A stretch of 64,000 bases of DNA from the NCBI RefSeq assembly GCF_033807715.1, contig NC_084587.1, positions 23,212,017-23,276,016 of the forward strand, given 5' to 3'. The notes under the pieces were generated by a model. It did no database searches and was not told the DNA's origin. It saw only the letters and a list, made by a program, of their open reading frames with translations. The translations under genes and the position numbers were made by a program. Shown here one piece after another: positions 48,598 through 58,745 of this stretch. The first letter of the stretch is position 1; every line of letters starts with the position of its first letter. The stretch is from Cololabis saira (Eukaryota; Chordata; Actinopteri; Beloniformes; Belonidae).

Positions 48598-49105
48598 TTG
48601 GGAGTCTCCGGACCCGAATGTCCCATCCTGGTTTTCAGGTCTTGGTCTCCAGAAGAGGTCCAACAACATGCCAGGAAACTTCCTAAACCTGTTGAAGATG
48701 GTCAGAAGTTTGGACAAGAACTAAACTCCTTCTGTAAAGAATTCAGACCAGCAGGAGCTGAAATCAGAAAACTCCTGACAAAAAAGATGAAACCTTGTGA
48801 CCTGGCAAAGATTCATGGGTCCCAATCAGGTGATGACTTGCGTTTGAAACACCCAGACTGGGCGCCACCAAAATAGCCGCGAATATAAGGATGCAGTGGA
48901 CTGCCTTGCCACTGCCTATCCGACAGGTTTGCCCAATTTTCCTGACCTGATGGCCTTGAGAAAGCTCACCCGGGGTCCCGACGAACCGGTCGAGGATTTT
49001 CTTCATAGGGCAAAGGAGACATTCAATCACCATTTGGGTTGGACCAACATGCTGATTGTACTGGTCCTCCTGGGCCTTGGAAAAAGTTCCTGGGTTCTGC
49101 AATAA
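48598..49105 (+). pseudogene. gag-like fragment
   Basis: Two overlapping frames. The first has a capsid-like Trp-rich helix region (RSWSPEEVQQHARKLPKP), the second LRKLTRGPDEPVEDFLHRAK, resembling the segment before the major homology region of retroviral capsids. A frame change separates them at about 48880. Gag would form the particle; this copy cannot make a full protein. Confidence 0.55.
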
Positions 49106-49387
49106 TGGATGGAATAGAACTGTTGCTGCCCAAGTTTGCCAACTTTATGTTGGCCAACTTTATGTTGCAGAATTGGTATGGGATATGACACATGCCTGTA
49201 TGAGCTTCGCAGACATGCATGCCATGCACAGAATGTGCTGTCTGACAAGAAACAGAAGTCAGTAGCCAAGAAAGACTCAGAACTTCACAAGGCGACACTC
49301 ACGTTGTTCTCTGGGACTGTGAGTCAGCAGTGTGGATGGGGTTGTGGGCATTACTATGGGTGCTGGCATCCTGGAGGATCTGACTGA

Positions 49388-49429
49388 TGTCATAACTGTG
49401 GTCAGACTGGACATTGGAAAAATGAATGT
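49388..49429 (+). pseudogene. Nucleocapsid CCHC zinc knuckle
   Basis: The 14 codons read CHNCGQTGHWKNEC, an exact C-x2-C-x4-H-x4-C knuckle as in retroviral nucleocapsids, followed by PRPP. A TGA stop lies immediately upstream in frame (49381-49383), so the motif is stranded from the gag fragment. Confidence 0.85.
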
Positions 49430-50329
49430 CCTAGACCCCCTCGAGGCTTTTGGGGTGGAGTTAGGCGGCGGAGGAGGAGAGGACCCCAGAGAATGTGACA
49501 ATCCGCATTCAGGCTCTTACATCAACTTGTGATAGGGAAAGGAGACATCACAGACACACAGAACCACAGAACGTGCAGCTGCAGCCGGACTCAACATGCA
49601 CACACATACCATTCCTGCATCTGGTCACCAACAAAGACTTTCACTGTACTGCTTCCCTGTTTCTCTCAAGAGGCGGGACATTTTAAACATAGGTTTCTTC
49701 TGTCAGATATGTGTGCCATTAATCTTTTAGCAAAGCACTTAATGTGTGCATTAAGGCTGAAAATCACATCAGGTGCTGAAGGTCTTCACATAACTCAGAC
49801 CTTACCAGATCCTGAAGAAATTGATTATGAACACATAATGTTGAAGTATAGTTATACCACTCTGTCATATGATTACCAGTGGAAGATTTGAGATGGTCTC
49901 ATGGTTCATTGGATGAACTTGCCACGACACGACCAAGCTCAGACTATATGAAGGAAGGGGATCTGCATTGCACATCTTTCTTTACTGAAGTAGGCCAATA
50001 TCCAGAATATGACAAGAAGTTTTACAAACAAAAATATAAATTGACTTGTGTGGATGTTTTGGAATGAGCATTTTTGTGCTTTGTCTGTCCCACTAATCCC
50101 GGAGCAGAAACATTTGTTTCTGTCGCACGCTGATACCATGCTGGTCCTCATGTTTCATTGTTTAGAAAATCTGATGCAGTATGACATTGGTTGGGCTGGT
50201 TTGTTTGTAAAGGGGAGGGTGCAATCAATTGGGAACCTACAGTACCACTGATGAGTGTGTGTTGTATGACCTCCCTCCCAGAGAACTATGCAGCTGCTAG
50301 CTGATGATGATACCAGAGGCACTCAGAGA

Positions 50330-51750
50330 TGGGCCCTCCCGAGCTGTGGGCTCAGTCCAAATATGATGTTGGTTTGATCAAAGGGTGTGTCATCACACTT
50401 AAAACTTTACTTAGGCCATGTCAGAAGCCATATCCTCTCAAACATGATGCTGTCAAAGGTATCGCACCTGTGTTTTGAGTCACTATTGAAGGCTGGTGTG
50501 ATTATTCCATATCGTACATCTCTCGTCTGAACTCTTCTGTTTCCTGTGAAGAAAATCAGGGGGTCTGACCAACCTGATGAATGGAGGTTTGTACTGGACT
50601 TGCAGGCTGTAAATAAAGCTGTTGTGCCCCGTTCACTCAATGTGCCTTCACACCATCTTGTCACAAATCCCTCCTGATGCTACTTATTTCACTGTTGTGG
50701 ATTTGTCAAATGCATTTTTCTCCGTCCCAGTTCCCCCAGACAGTCAATTATGGTTTGCATTTGAGTTCAATGGCAAGCTTTACACCTTTACACGGCTGTG
50801 TCAATGTCCCCCACCATTTACAATGCAGCTCTCCGGGATTCTCTAGCCCCTTTTACATTGGCGAATACCCCACGATTAACACACGGATGGATCTAGCGTG
50901 TCGTGTGCCCCTTTTACATTGACGAACGTGGGGTGGCATGTCGAGCTGACCTGCGAATAACTCTCCTCCAAGGGTAGTCTTGGGTCAGGTCTAATGTGAA
51001 CAGAACTAACCCGGGGTGGCTGGTCGTGGGAGGGGTTTGTTGATCACGTAACCTGAGTACATATGTACGTACATCAGGGAATTCTTTTTGAATTTATTGA
51101 TTATTATTTTATAAAATAATGAAAGATCTGATGAGATATCAACAGCAGGTAAGATCTATATTAGCAAGATGAGTAACCGGGGAGACGAGGAGATCCGCAA
51201 GTTACTCAGCCCCAGAGCACCATAAACCGGTGTATGTCCAGAACCACAAAGGATGGTCCATTATTTGAACAACTGGACACAAAGATGATAAACAATGGCT
51301 TTGCAAAAAGCAAACACAGCCAAAAACACTGATCCCGATGTTCATCTATCCTGGTTTTGAAAATTACAACCATCTGAGGGCGCATTAATCTTTTTGATGT
51401 AAGGACAATACGTCATTCTACATGCCCCACACAGGTTACATTTTGTGTCGCAGATAATAACCCCCAACTCTCCTTCCCTCCCTTCAAGTCGCCTTCAGCA
51501 CAAGATGACAAATAACACGCCTTGCATTTATATTGCCATAAAATTGCGTGAAACATGCATTTATCATCAGGATCCAATCTAAAAACGCGTACTGATTTGG
51601 TTCTGTCCCCAGGGACAGTATTGTTGCAGTATATGGATGACCTGTTACTTTGTGTTCCCTCTGCTGGAGAGTGTGAGAATGACATGGTCCGGTTGCTCAC
51701 TCATTTAATTCAAAATATTTCTAGAAATGACCACTTATTGAAATTGAAAT
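50330..51750 (+). pseudogene. Retroviral-type RT, split by insertion
   Basis: The 5' part shows an LDLQAVNKAVVP-type fingers motif near 50598 and VVDLSNAFFSVPVP with the first catalytic Asp near 50695-50735. The 3' part shows the active-site box YMDD at 51630-51641, followed by LLLC. Catalytic residues are intact, but frame changes (for example about 50480 and 50625-50640) and the insert at about 50852-51612 prevent expression. Confidence 0.8.
50852..51612. mobile_element. Insertion in the RT, probable DNA element
   Basis: The RT-like sequence stops at about 50870 and resumes at about 51614. The insert begins with CCCCTTTTACATTG, which recurs 57 bp later (50909), and contains GGGTCAGGTCTAATGTGAAC near 50980-51000. 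These short motifs resemble a group of fish MITEs. No matching right inverted end was found, so limits and class are tentative. Confidence 0.45.
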
Positions 51751-51754
51751 AACT

Positions 51755-52140
51755 TTTTTTGTCATTGAGCCACCATCCCGACACAACAACATTACATTAC
51801 ATTCCAGTAAAACCCATCAAGAGAACAGAAAAAAAAACTTAACAGATGACAACATATGACGTGGTATACTGGTGCAGTTAGCTGAGAAAGGATTATACTG
51901 GCAAAGAGGAATTAAAAAAAGTGTGTGAAGTATGAAGATGCAAAAAAACACCTCAGCACAAAAAGTAACATACTCAAGCAATTTAACAAGTGAATACTGC
52001 AGCTATACAACCTGGTAGCTGTGTTAGGAGGGGTGATACGGGGGGGAGCCAAGGAAGGCGTTGAATAATGGGCAAGGTGTATTTATCATTATGCGCATGT
52101 GTGTGTGTGCGTGTTTGTGTGAGTAAGTAAGTCTGTGAAC
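51755..52140. other. Spacer, nothing recognised
   Basis: AT-rich stretch after the RT fragment; no motif or repeat recognised. Confidence 0.45.
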
Positions 52141-52291
52141 TGTGCCCCAGATCTACTCCTCAACCATTGTCCTTGATGTTATCAGCCGGCTCAGTATAGT
52201 TATGATACAGTTCCACAGGTGTCATAAGGGAAGGGGAGGGTTAGTGGGAGCAGAGCATCTTGTTTACATACATCCAGGCAGATTGTGGCTA

Positions 52292-53386
52292 AACTCAAAT
52301 CAAACTTTATTTATAGAGCACCTTTCATGCATAGAATGCAGCACAAAGTGCTTTACATAAAAACAATACACAAACATAAAACTTATTAATGCCCTCTCCT
52401 CTCCCCACACACACACACACACACACACAGACAGACACAAGCACACCACAAATCACCCAAGTTACACACACAGACACATACGCAGACACACGGTGTAGAC
52501 ATGGCTGAGCACTGAGGATCCAGGTAAGGAAACGGTATCAGGGAGCCGTCCACGCCAGGAAGGTCCCATAACCCGCAGCTACAAGGGAGGCCTCCACAGA
52601 GACCATCCCGGCCCGGACGGATAGAGGGGTCCACACCACAGCAGTGAAGCCGTGGTGCAGAGCTCCACAATCATCCAGGCCAGAACGACCCCCAGGACGA
52701 CCCCGCTGCAGGCCAGAGTCCACTCCCAGCATGGAGGCTCCCCATGAGGAAACACTGGAGCTAAGAGTTAAAAGAAAGCAGGATAAGATTAAAAGTATAA
52801 CATAAAATCCTAAAAGTAGGTCTAGAAAGCAAGACATTAGAAACTAAGAGAATAAGACAATAGAATGTATAAAATAGACCATAAATAACGACTAAAACAT
52901 TTAAATATAACATTGAGATAAAACAATGAGATAATAAAACAGGATAAACTAAAGATTAATATAAAACAGAGTAGTAAGATCCAATAAAAATAGGGGTGAG
53001 CATAGAAAATTATAAAGAGCTAATTGAGTCAGTTAAAAGTCTGATTAAAGAGATGGGTCTTGAGCCTATTTTTACAAACATCAACAGTCTCTGCAGAGGT
53101 TCTCTTGGAGGCTGTTCCACAATAGGGCGCCATAATAACTGAATGCCGCCTCCCCGTGTGTCCTGGTTCTAACTCTTGGTATCGTTAAAGGGCCAGTACC
53201 GGACGACCTCAGCGAGGGTCGATAGGGTAAAAGTAGTGCAGATAAATAAGAAGGCCCAAGACCATTAAAACACTTAAAAACTAGTAAAATAACCTTAAAA
53301 TCGATCCTGAAGTGCACTGGGAGCCAATGCAGCGATTTTAAAACTGGTGTAATGTGGTCTCCCAACTGGCCTGCCGAGTCGCTCTG
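52292..53386 (-). mobile_element. LINE 3' fragment, nested in repeat
   Basis: Minus-strand LINE remnant. The coding 3' end is at 53080-53365, followed (towards lower coordinates) by a 3' UTR with a CA microsatellite at 52406-52429 and a terminal segment reading on the plus strand CAAACTTTATTTATAGAGCA and AAAGTGCTTTACATAA. It is 5' truncated. Confidence 0.75.
53045..53365 (-). pseudogene. LINE RT C-terminal region (L2/Rex-like)
   Basis: The frame reads [53 protein letters not shown] and GEAAFSYYGALLWNSLQ. This is the characteristic end of fish L2/Rex-like RTs. A frame change near 53085 leads to a final KTHLFNQTF-like end at about 53045-53070. Catalytic palm absent. Confidence 0.85.
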
Positions 53387-53462
53387 CCAAGCTCAGATTC
53401 AAGTATCAACAATTGTATTTGGGTCAGGCCAATTCCAGTAATTTTCATCTGCCTTAAAGTCT

Positions 53463-53531
53463 GTATGTATGTATGTATGTATGTATGTATGTATGTATGT
53501 ATGTATGTATGTATGTATGTATGTATGTATG

Positions 53532-53560
<29 letters not shown>
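53463..53560. repeat. (GTAT)n microsatellite at block boundary
   Basis: Twenty-four tandem GTAT units. It lies exactly between the repeat-derived DNA on its left and the first base of similarity to the other triplicated blocks on its right. Confidence 0.95.
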
Positions 53561-53562
<2 letters not shown>

Positions 53563-53711
53563 TTGCAAATTGTAATTTTTGGCGGTTCATCTTGAAAAGA
53601 TCTGATACAAAAGCCAAGAAGAGTTCAGGAAAATAATCTCTCTGCTTTTCTCAGATCATAGATTTTCACATTAGTTGTCTGGTAGCAGAAGTGCATCAAA
53701 TGTCCCCTTAA

Positions 53712-53788
53712 CAATCACTAGCCCCGCCTCCCTTTAACTAATCACACATGTGTCCACTTAATTTGACGAGAAGAGAAAGGCTATAAAA
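53712..53788 (+). promoter_or_regulatory. Core promoter of copy 3
   Basis: Ungapped 77-bp match to copies 1 and 2. Here the GC-rich element is GCCCCGCC, a consensus Sp1/KLF-type box; ACACATGTGT is at 53744-53753 and TATAAAA at 53782-53788. Confidence 0.8.
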
Positions 53789-53889
53789 AGCTGAGTGGTT
53801 CTTGATGTTGTCTGACTTGTGTAATTTTTCATTTGGTAGTAGCACACATATGGGACTTTGGGAGTTTGTTAATGAGCATTGTTACAGTT

Positions 53890-54672
53890 ATGGGGATTAT
53901 TAGGTGATTCTTCAACTTTCTTATAATTGCATGTTCAAATTGTCATAATGGTTTATACTAACTTGGTTATTTCCAGAATGCTGCTACTGGTGTTTCTTGC
54001 TATCACAATACATGATGTGAAAGGTAAGTTTATTAACTGAGAGAATTCCATTACCAGAGTCAAAAAAATATCTTATCTATCTATTACTTTTTTACGTGTA
54101 TATACTTTTTTTTTTTTTTTTTAAATAGCAAAGAGTATTGGATCTTCAGAATTTGCTGGCAATAAGGAAATGCTCCTGAGTGGTCGACGAGCTTCTTACA
54201 CTCCCTGGTTACCCATGGAGGCCACTTACCCACTTGATGTGATGGCAGTACCCAAGAAACGCAAGCATTTCCAATCCAGCCTACCTCAAGCTCCCCACCA
54301 GCATCGGTATTACCTTCCCAAAGTGCAGCGGCCGCCCAAGATTCACAAGCAGTCTCAAAGCTACTTGCCGCAGGTTCCCGCCCAGCAGCAGCACGGCTAC
54401 CCTCCCAAGGTGCCGCAGGTTCCCGCCCAGCAGCAGCAGCAGCAGCAGCAGCACGGCTACCCTCCCAAGGTGCCGCAGGTTCCCGCCCAGCAGCACGGCT
54501 ACCCTCCCAAGGTGCCGCAGGTTCCCGCCCAGCAGCAGCAGCACGGCTACCCTCCCAAGGTGCCGCAGGTTCCCGCCCAGCACCAGCAGCAGCACGGCTA
54601 CCCTCCCAAGGTGCCGCAGGTTCCCGCCCAGCAGCAGCACGGCTACCCTCCCAAGGTGCCGCAGGTTCCCGC

Positions 54673-54705
<33 letters not shown>

Positions 54706-54738
54706 CGGCTACCCTCCCAAGGTGCCGCAGGTTCCCGC

Positions 54739-54774
<36 letters not shown>

Positions 54775-54906
54775 CGGCTACCCTCCCAAGGTGCCCCAGG
54801 TTCCCGCCCAGCAGCAGCAGCAGCAGCACGGCTACCCTCCCAAGGTGCCCCAGGTTCCCGCCCAGCAGCAGCACGGCTACCCTCCCAAGGTGCCACAGGT
54901 TCCCGC

Positions 54907-54945
<39 letters not shown>

Positions 54946-55153
54946 CGGCTACCCTCCCAAGGTGCCGCAGGTTCCCGCGCAGCAGCAGCAGCACGGCTAC
55001 CCTCCCAAGGTGCCGCAGGTTCCCGCCCAGCAGCAGCAGCAACAGCAGCAGCACGGCTACCCTCCTAAGGTGCCGCAGGTTCCCGCCCAGCAGCAGCAGC
55101 AGCAGCAGCAGCACGGCTACCCTCCCAAGGTGCCGCAGGTTCCCGCCCAGCCT

Positions 55154-55185
<32 letters not shown>

Positions 55186-55270
55186 CGGCTACCCTCCCAA
55201 GGTGCCGCAGGTTCCCGCCCAGCAGCAGCACGGCTACCCTCCCAAGGTGCCGCAGGTTCCCGCCCAGCCT

Positions 55271-55308
<38 letters not shown>

Positions 55309-55339
55309 TGGCTACCCTCCCATGGAGCCCCAGGTTCCC

Positions 55340-55371
<32 letters not shown>

Positions 55372-56047
55372 CGGCTACCCTCCCAAGGTGCCGCAGGTTC
55401 CCACCCAGCAGCAGCAGCAGCACGGCTACCCTCCCAAGGTGCCGCAGGTTCCCACCCAGCAGCAGCACGGCTACCCTCCCAAGGTGCCGCAGGTTCCCAC
55501 CCAGCAGCAGCACGGCTACCCTCCCAAGGTGCCGCAGGTTCCCACCCAGCAGCAGCACGGCTACCCTCCCAAGGTGCCGCAGGTTCCCGCCCAGCAGCAG
55601 CACGGCTACCCTCCCAAGGTGCCGCAGGTTCCCGCCCAGCAGCAGCACGGCTACCCTCCCAAGGTGCCGCAGGTTCCCGCCCAGCAGCAGCAGCACGGCT
55701 ACTTTCCCAAGGTGCTGCAGGTTCCCGCCCAGCAGCAGCAGCAGCAACACGGCTACGCTCCCAAGGTGCCGCAGGTTCCCGCCCAGCTGCAGCAACACGG
55801 CTACGCTCCCAAGGAGCCCCAGGTTCCTGACCAGCCACAGCAGCACGGCTACATGCCCAAGGAGCAGCCTCGCTATCAGGCAAGGTGGCCAGGCTCCCAA
55901 ATCCACATGCCCAAGAAACCTTGGTTTGTATCCCAGAAGCCACGCTTACAAGCACAGAAATCTCAGGTTGGTGAACTTGCATTCTATTCCAAAATCGGTC
56001 TGTTCACTCTAGTTTTTAACCATTTTTCTTTGTTGTAGGCTCAATGA
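53890..56047 (+). CDS. Secreted Pro/Gln-rich tandem-repeat protein, copy 3 (spliced)
   Basis: Predicted exons 53890-53903, 53977-54023, 54129-55966 and 56039-56047, with GT/AG sites aligned to copy 1; 635 aa. The signal peptide starts MGIIRMLLL and is followed by a basic pre-repeat region with GRRASY and PKKRKHF that differs more from copy 1 than the repeats do. About 26 repeat units follow, nearly all GYPPKVPQVPA with Gln tracts of 2-12, occasional CAC or CCT interruptions and a run of units with Thr in place of Ala (PQVPT). The C-terminal tail (KEQPRYQARWPGSQIHMPK, KPWFVSQKPR) is conserved. No stops or shifts were seen over the whole array. Secreted structural role inferred, tissue unknown. 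Confidence 0.75.
54375..55855 (+). repeat. Coding minisatellite array with nested CAG tracts, copy 3
   Basis: About 26 units with the core HGYPPKVPQVPA. The codon choice of the core is almost invariant (CCTCCCAAGGTGCCGCAGG), differing from copy 1 by CCG instead of CCC, which shows homogenisation within this array after the paralogues separated. Confidence 0.95.
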
Positions 56048-56072
56048 AGATATGGAACAACTCTCCTGGCAA

Positions 56073-56078
56073 AATAAA
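56073..56078 (+). promoter_or_regulatory. Poly(A) signal, copy 3
   Basis: AATAAA begins 26 nt after the TGA stop, as in copy 1. Confidence 0.75.
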
Positions 56079-56084
56079 GCTCAA

Positions 56085-56868
56085 TTCCTACAACTTCAGT
56101 CGTTCTTTCAAAAGACTTGGCATCAAGCTAGTGCCACTTGATGCTTGACCTATGTTGCTTTGGATCAGATTCTTCTCTCGGGGAATCATGAGATTGGGAA
56201 ACTTCAGCATTCTATCACACCATTTTGAGATGTGGAACAACTGAAGGGCCTTGTTTTGTACCACATCCAGAGTTCATATGATGCAAACTTGAATTTTTGT
56301 TTTTGCTAATGGCTAGGCATTCATCACTAACTATACATTTTCTGTAACTATACACTTACTGAGGTAATCCGTAGTTTGTACTAATCAGCATCAGCTGGCA
56401 TGACGGTAATATTGACAACCCATTAAATGAAGAAAATTTCAAATTTCTGCTGGATGTGATGTAGCTAGTCAATCTGATCAAAATCTAGTTTCCAACTGTT
56501 TAGCTCCCTTAATGCACTGCAGTTGTGCTGTTAAATAATTGCACATGGAGGGCTTTACCTCGGAATTTGCTCATACACTGCCTTCATCTGGTCATTCTTG
56601 AGTGGTAATGGCAATTGCAGTTTGTCAGACTGAAGTGTTCAAAATTCTCACTCTCGCAGGACAAGATTTGCAATCTTGAAAAATGGTGCCCAAAGGAAAT
56701 GCCAAGAGGCTGCAGTGCTCTTTATCCATGTTTCAGAGATTGGATATGTGCAAAAACGTATTGGAAACACAGCTGTGTATGAAGTGGCCTCAACAACTCT
56801 TGAGAAACTAATGGGCCAGTGACTTGATGATGCTGCTTGGTATCAACTGCCATGCTTGTTGGCAGATC
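56085..56868. other. 3' flank of copy 3, no gene supported
   Basis: Matches the flanks of copies 1 and 2 with many small indels. No gene recognised. Confidence 0.55.
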
Positions 56869-56869
56869 T

Positions 56870-57415
56870 TATTTAAAAGGGACAACGCACATTGATTGAC
56901 ATGGGTTCATCATGTACATGTGCCAGATTTAGCCATACAGGCTAATTTACATATGCAGTCCCTGGCAGGTTGACATATGTAAAAACACACTAAAACCTTA
57001 AAACAGAGTACAAACAATTAGTAAAACCATGACACTCCGAATAATGACAGACAACATAAAAGAATTATAGCACACAAATACATTAGCTCACATAAAACCA
57101 CAAACACAAACAGGTATAAAAACCAACTGAGCCCTATACCAGATTATGACAGCATGTTTGTCTAGTAACCACTGTTTTGTTTTTAGAGAATGAATGAAGA
57201 GATGTGATGTTTCTTAGTTGTACTGCTATAGTGTTCCAAGTACAAGCTGCTCGACAAGAAAAGGCCGACTGCCCAAAGGCACTTTTCCTATGTGCAGCTC
57301 TGGTAGATGAGTTTTGAATTTGTTTAAACTCATTGATTGGAGGGGGGGCCAGACCATGAAGAATTTTATAAACAAGTAAAATGTCTGCAAACTTAACCAT
57401 ATTTCCCCAGTTTAA
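56870..57415 (-). mobile_element. LINE 3' fragment, minus strand
   Basis: Absent from the corresponding site of copy 1 (about 36660-36672). The minus-strand frame (57134-57400) reads KFADILLVYKILHGLAPPPI and ACTWNTIAVQLRNI, the end of a CR1/Rex-like RT. The remaining 3' UTR towards 56870 includes, on the plus strand, TTATTTAAAAGGGACAACGC and CATATGCAGTCCCTGGCAGG, typical of a fish LINE 3' end. Confidence 0.7.
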
Positions 57416-57955
57416 AAAAACATATTTATCTGTGGTGTAAATTGCAGAAAGATATGGGATTCTTGCAGCATGTATGTTTTGCCAAGTACAGACTTGTGTT
57501 CTTGGGAATTCAGAAACGGCGGCTTAATGGCATCCAAGAGAACTAATACTTCTGGGTCAGTACTGAGGTGTACAGTTGGAGACAGTATAGATGAGGAAAC
57601 CTCATTTGGGACCACTGCCTGTTTACAGTAAATAAAAAAAACCTGCTTGGAAATTCTTCATGTCTAAAGCTTCTGATGGGTTGACATGAATTGATTGGGG
57701 ACACTTGTCCCCACTTCAGGCAGGGAAGCTCTGACGTTCCAAATGGCTAGTGGTGTAATTGTTGTATTGTTGTGGAGCAGGACGCTTGACTCTGAATCAC
57801 CCTATGCTTTCATTGATGTATGTACACATGCAAAATGAAAAGGGCTTGGATCGTACTTGAAAGTACCTTGAACGTTAGAAGTGGCATTACTGAATTTGAT
57901 TTAATTTATGTAAATTCAAAGGGACAGGCTTGCTATACGTTCTTGGAAAGGTTAT
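57416..57955. other. 3' flank of copy 3 (continued), no gene supported
   Basis: Resumes similarity to copy 1 at TTGCAGAAAGATATGGGATT (copy 1 at 36674) and to copy 2 through the GTCCCCACTTCAGGCAGGG segment. No gene recognised. Confidence 0.6.
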
Positions 57956-57963
57956 ATTTTAAG

Positions 57964-58737
57964 TAGGGGTGTCAAATTAGCACGTTATGCTTTTTAATCA
58001 CTTAATCTATTTTTTTTTTATCTAACTTTCCTGTTTGTGAGTTGCCTTTATTATGAAATCTGTGTTTGTGCTTGAGTTGTTAGGGGTGGAAAACAATGGT
58101 CAGTCCCGCTTTGAAGTGGACATTGATCGGCTGTCACTGCGTTTGGGCTTGTTTAGCTACGCTGGTAGGCTCCCATTGTAGCTTGACAGGCATGGGGGGG
58201 GGGGGGTAGAAGAGAAGTGAAAATGTAGGAGCATGTGAACGTTGTCGGTCCAGTGAATGGGAAATTTACATTTCTAACGACCTGACGGCACCCTTGATAA
58301 AGGTAGATCAATGTGTTCTTTGTGGAAAGCACTTTGCTTACCACCAACGCAGCTCGAGTTTGGCCACATAAATCCTGGTCGCGAGCGCAGCCACAGCTAA
58401 CGTTAGCAGCAAAGATGTTACCACAGCAACGCTCTTCCCCAAACTAAACTCGAGAGCCCCGCGCTCATGCGCACATCTGCGACAGAGAGGCTGGCAAATG
58501 TTCTTGCCAAGTGGATGTAAATGGCTAGGACGGCATCTGCTTAAGTCTGTTAAAAAAAAATTACTTTAAAGCCACTTTTTTTGTTATATATCAATCTTTT
58601 GATCTGCCACAATAATGTAATGAATTTAAAGGGAAACACCAAGTTGAGGGCTTTTATCAGCAATTTTTAGGTGTGATTAAAAATTGATTAATTATAGATC
58701 TCAATCGCTCAATTTTTTTTATTGCTTGACAGCACCA
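57964..58737 (+). mobile_element. hAT-derived element with 8-bp TSD and BED-finger relic
   Basis: The 774-bp insert begins TAGGGGTGTCAA and its minus-strand end begins TGGTGCTGTCAA, matching imperfectly. It has exact 8-bp flanks ATTTTAAG (57956-57963 and 58738-58745). Copy 2 has the uninterrupted site near 45152. Around 58310-58375 the plus strand reads CVLCGKHFAYHQRSSSLATH, which fits the C-x2-C ... YH ... H end of a BED zinc finger. It is therefore probably an internally deleted autonomous hAT. A G run is at about 58194-58206. Confidence 0.85.
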
Positions 58738-58745
58738 ATTTTAAG

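Larger units (their letters stand above)
48480..51750 (+). mobile_element. Endogenous retrovirus-like gag-pol element, disrupted
   Basis: Fragments in retroviral order: a gag-like region (48598-49105), a CCHC zinc knuckle (49388-49429), a protease/RT junction region (about 49530-50070) and RT (about 50330-50850 and 51614-51750). Reading frames are broken repeatedly by stops and shifts, and a 760-bp insert interrupts the RT. No env and no paired LTRs were recognised. It is described as an old, inactive copy; affinity to complex fish retrovirus-like elements is only suggested by gag/pol spacing. Confidence 0.7.
52141..53460. repeat. Unclassified interspersed repeat, copy 2, split by LINE
   Basis: The two arms, about 52170-52291 and 53387-53460, together match 30117-30368. 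Left arm: GTTCCACAGGTGTCATAAGG and GGGAGCAGAGCATCTTGTT. Right arm: CTGCCAAGCTCAGATTC and ATCTGCCTTAAAGT. The LINE fits exactly between them. Confidence 0.65.

Noticed and set aside
53890..56047. Choriogenin/zona pellucida protein with a P/Q-rich N-terminus
   Set aside because: No ZP or trefoil domain follows the repeats; the gene ends about 50 residues after the array.
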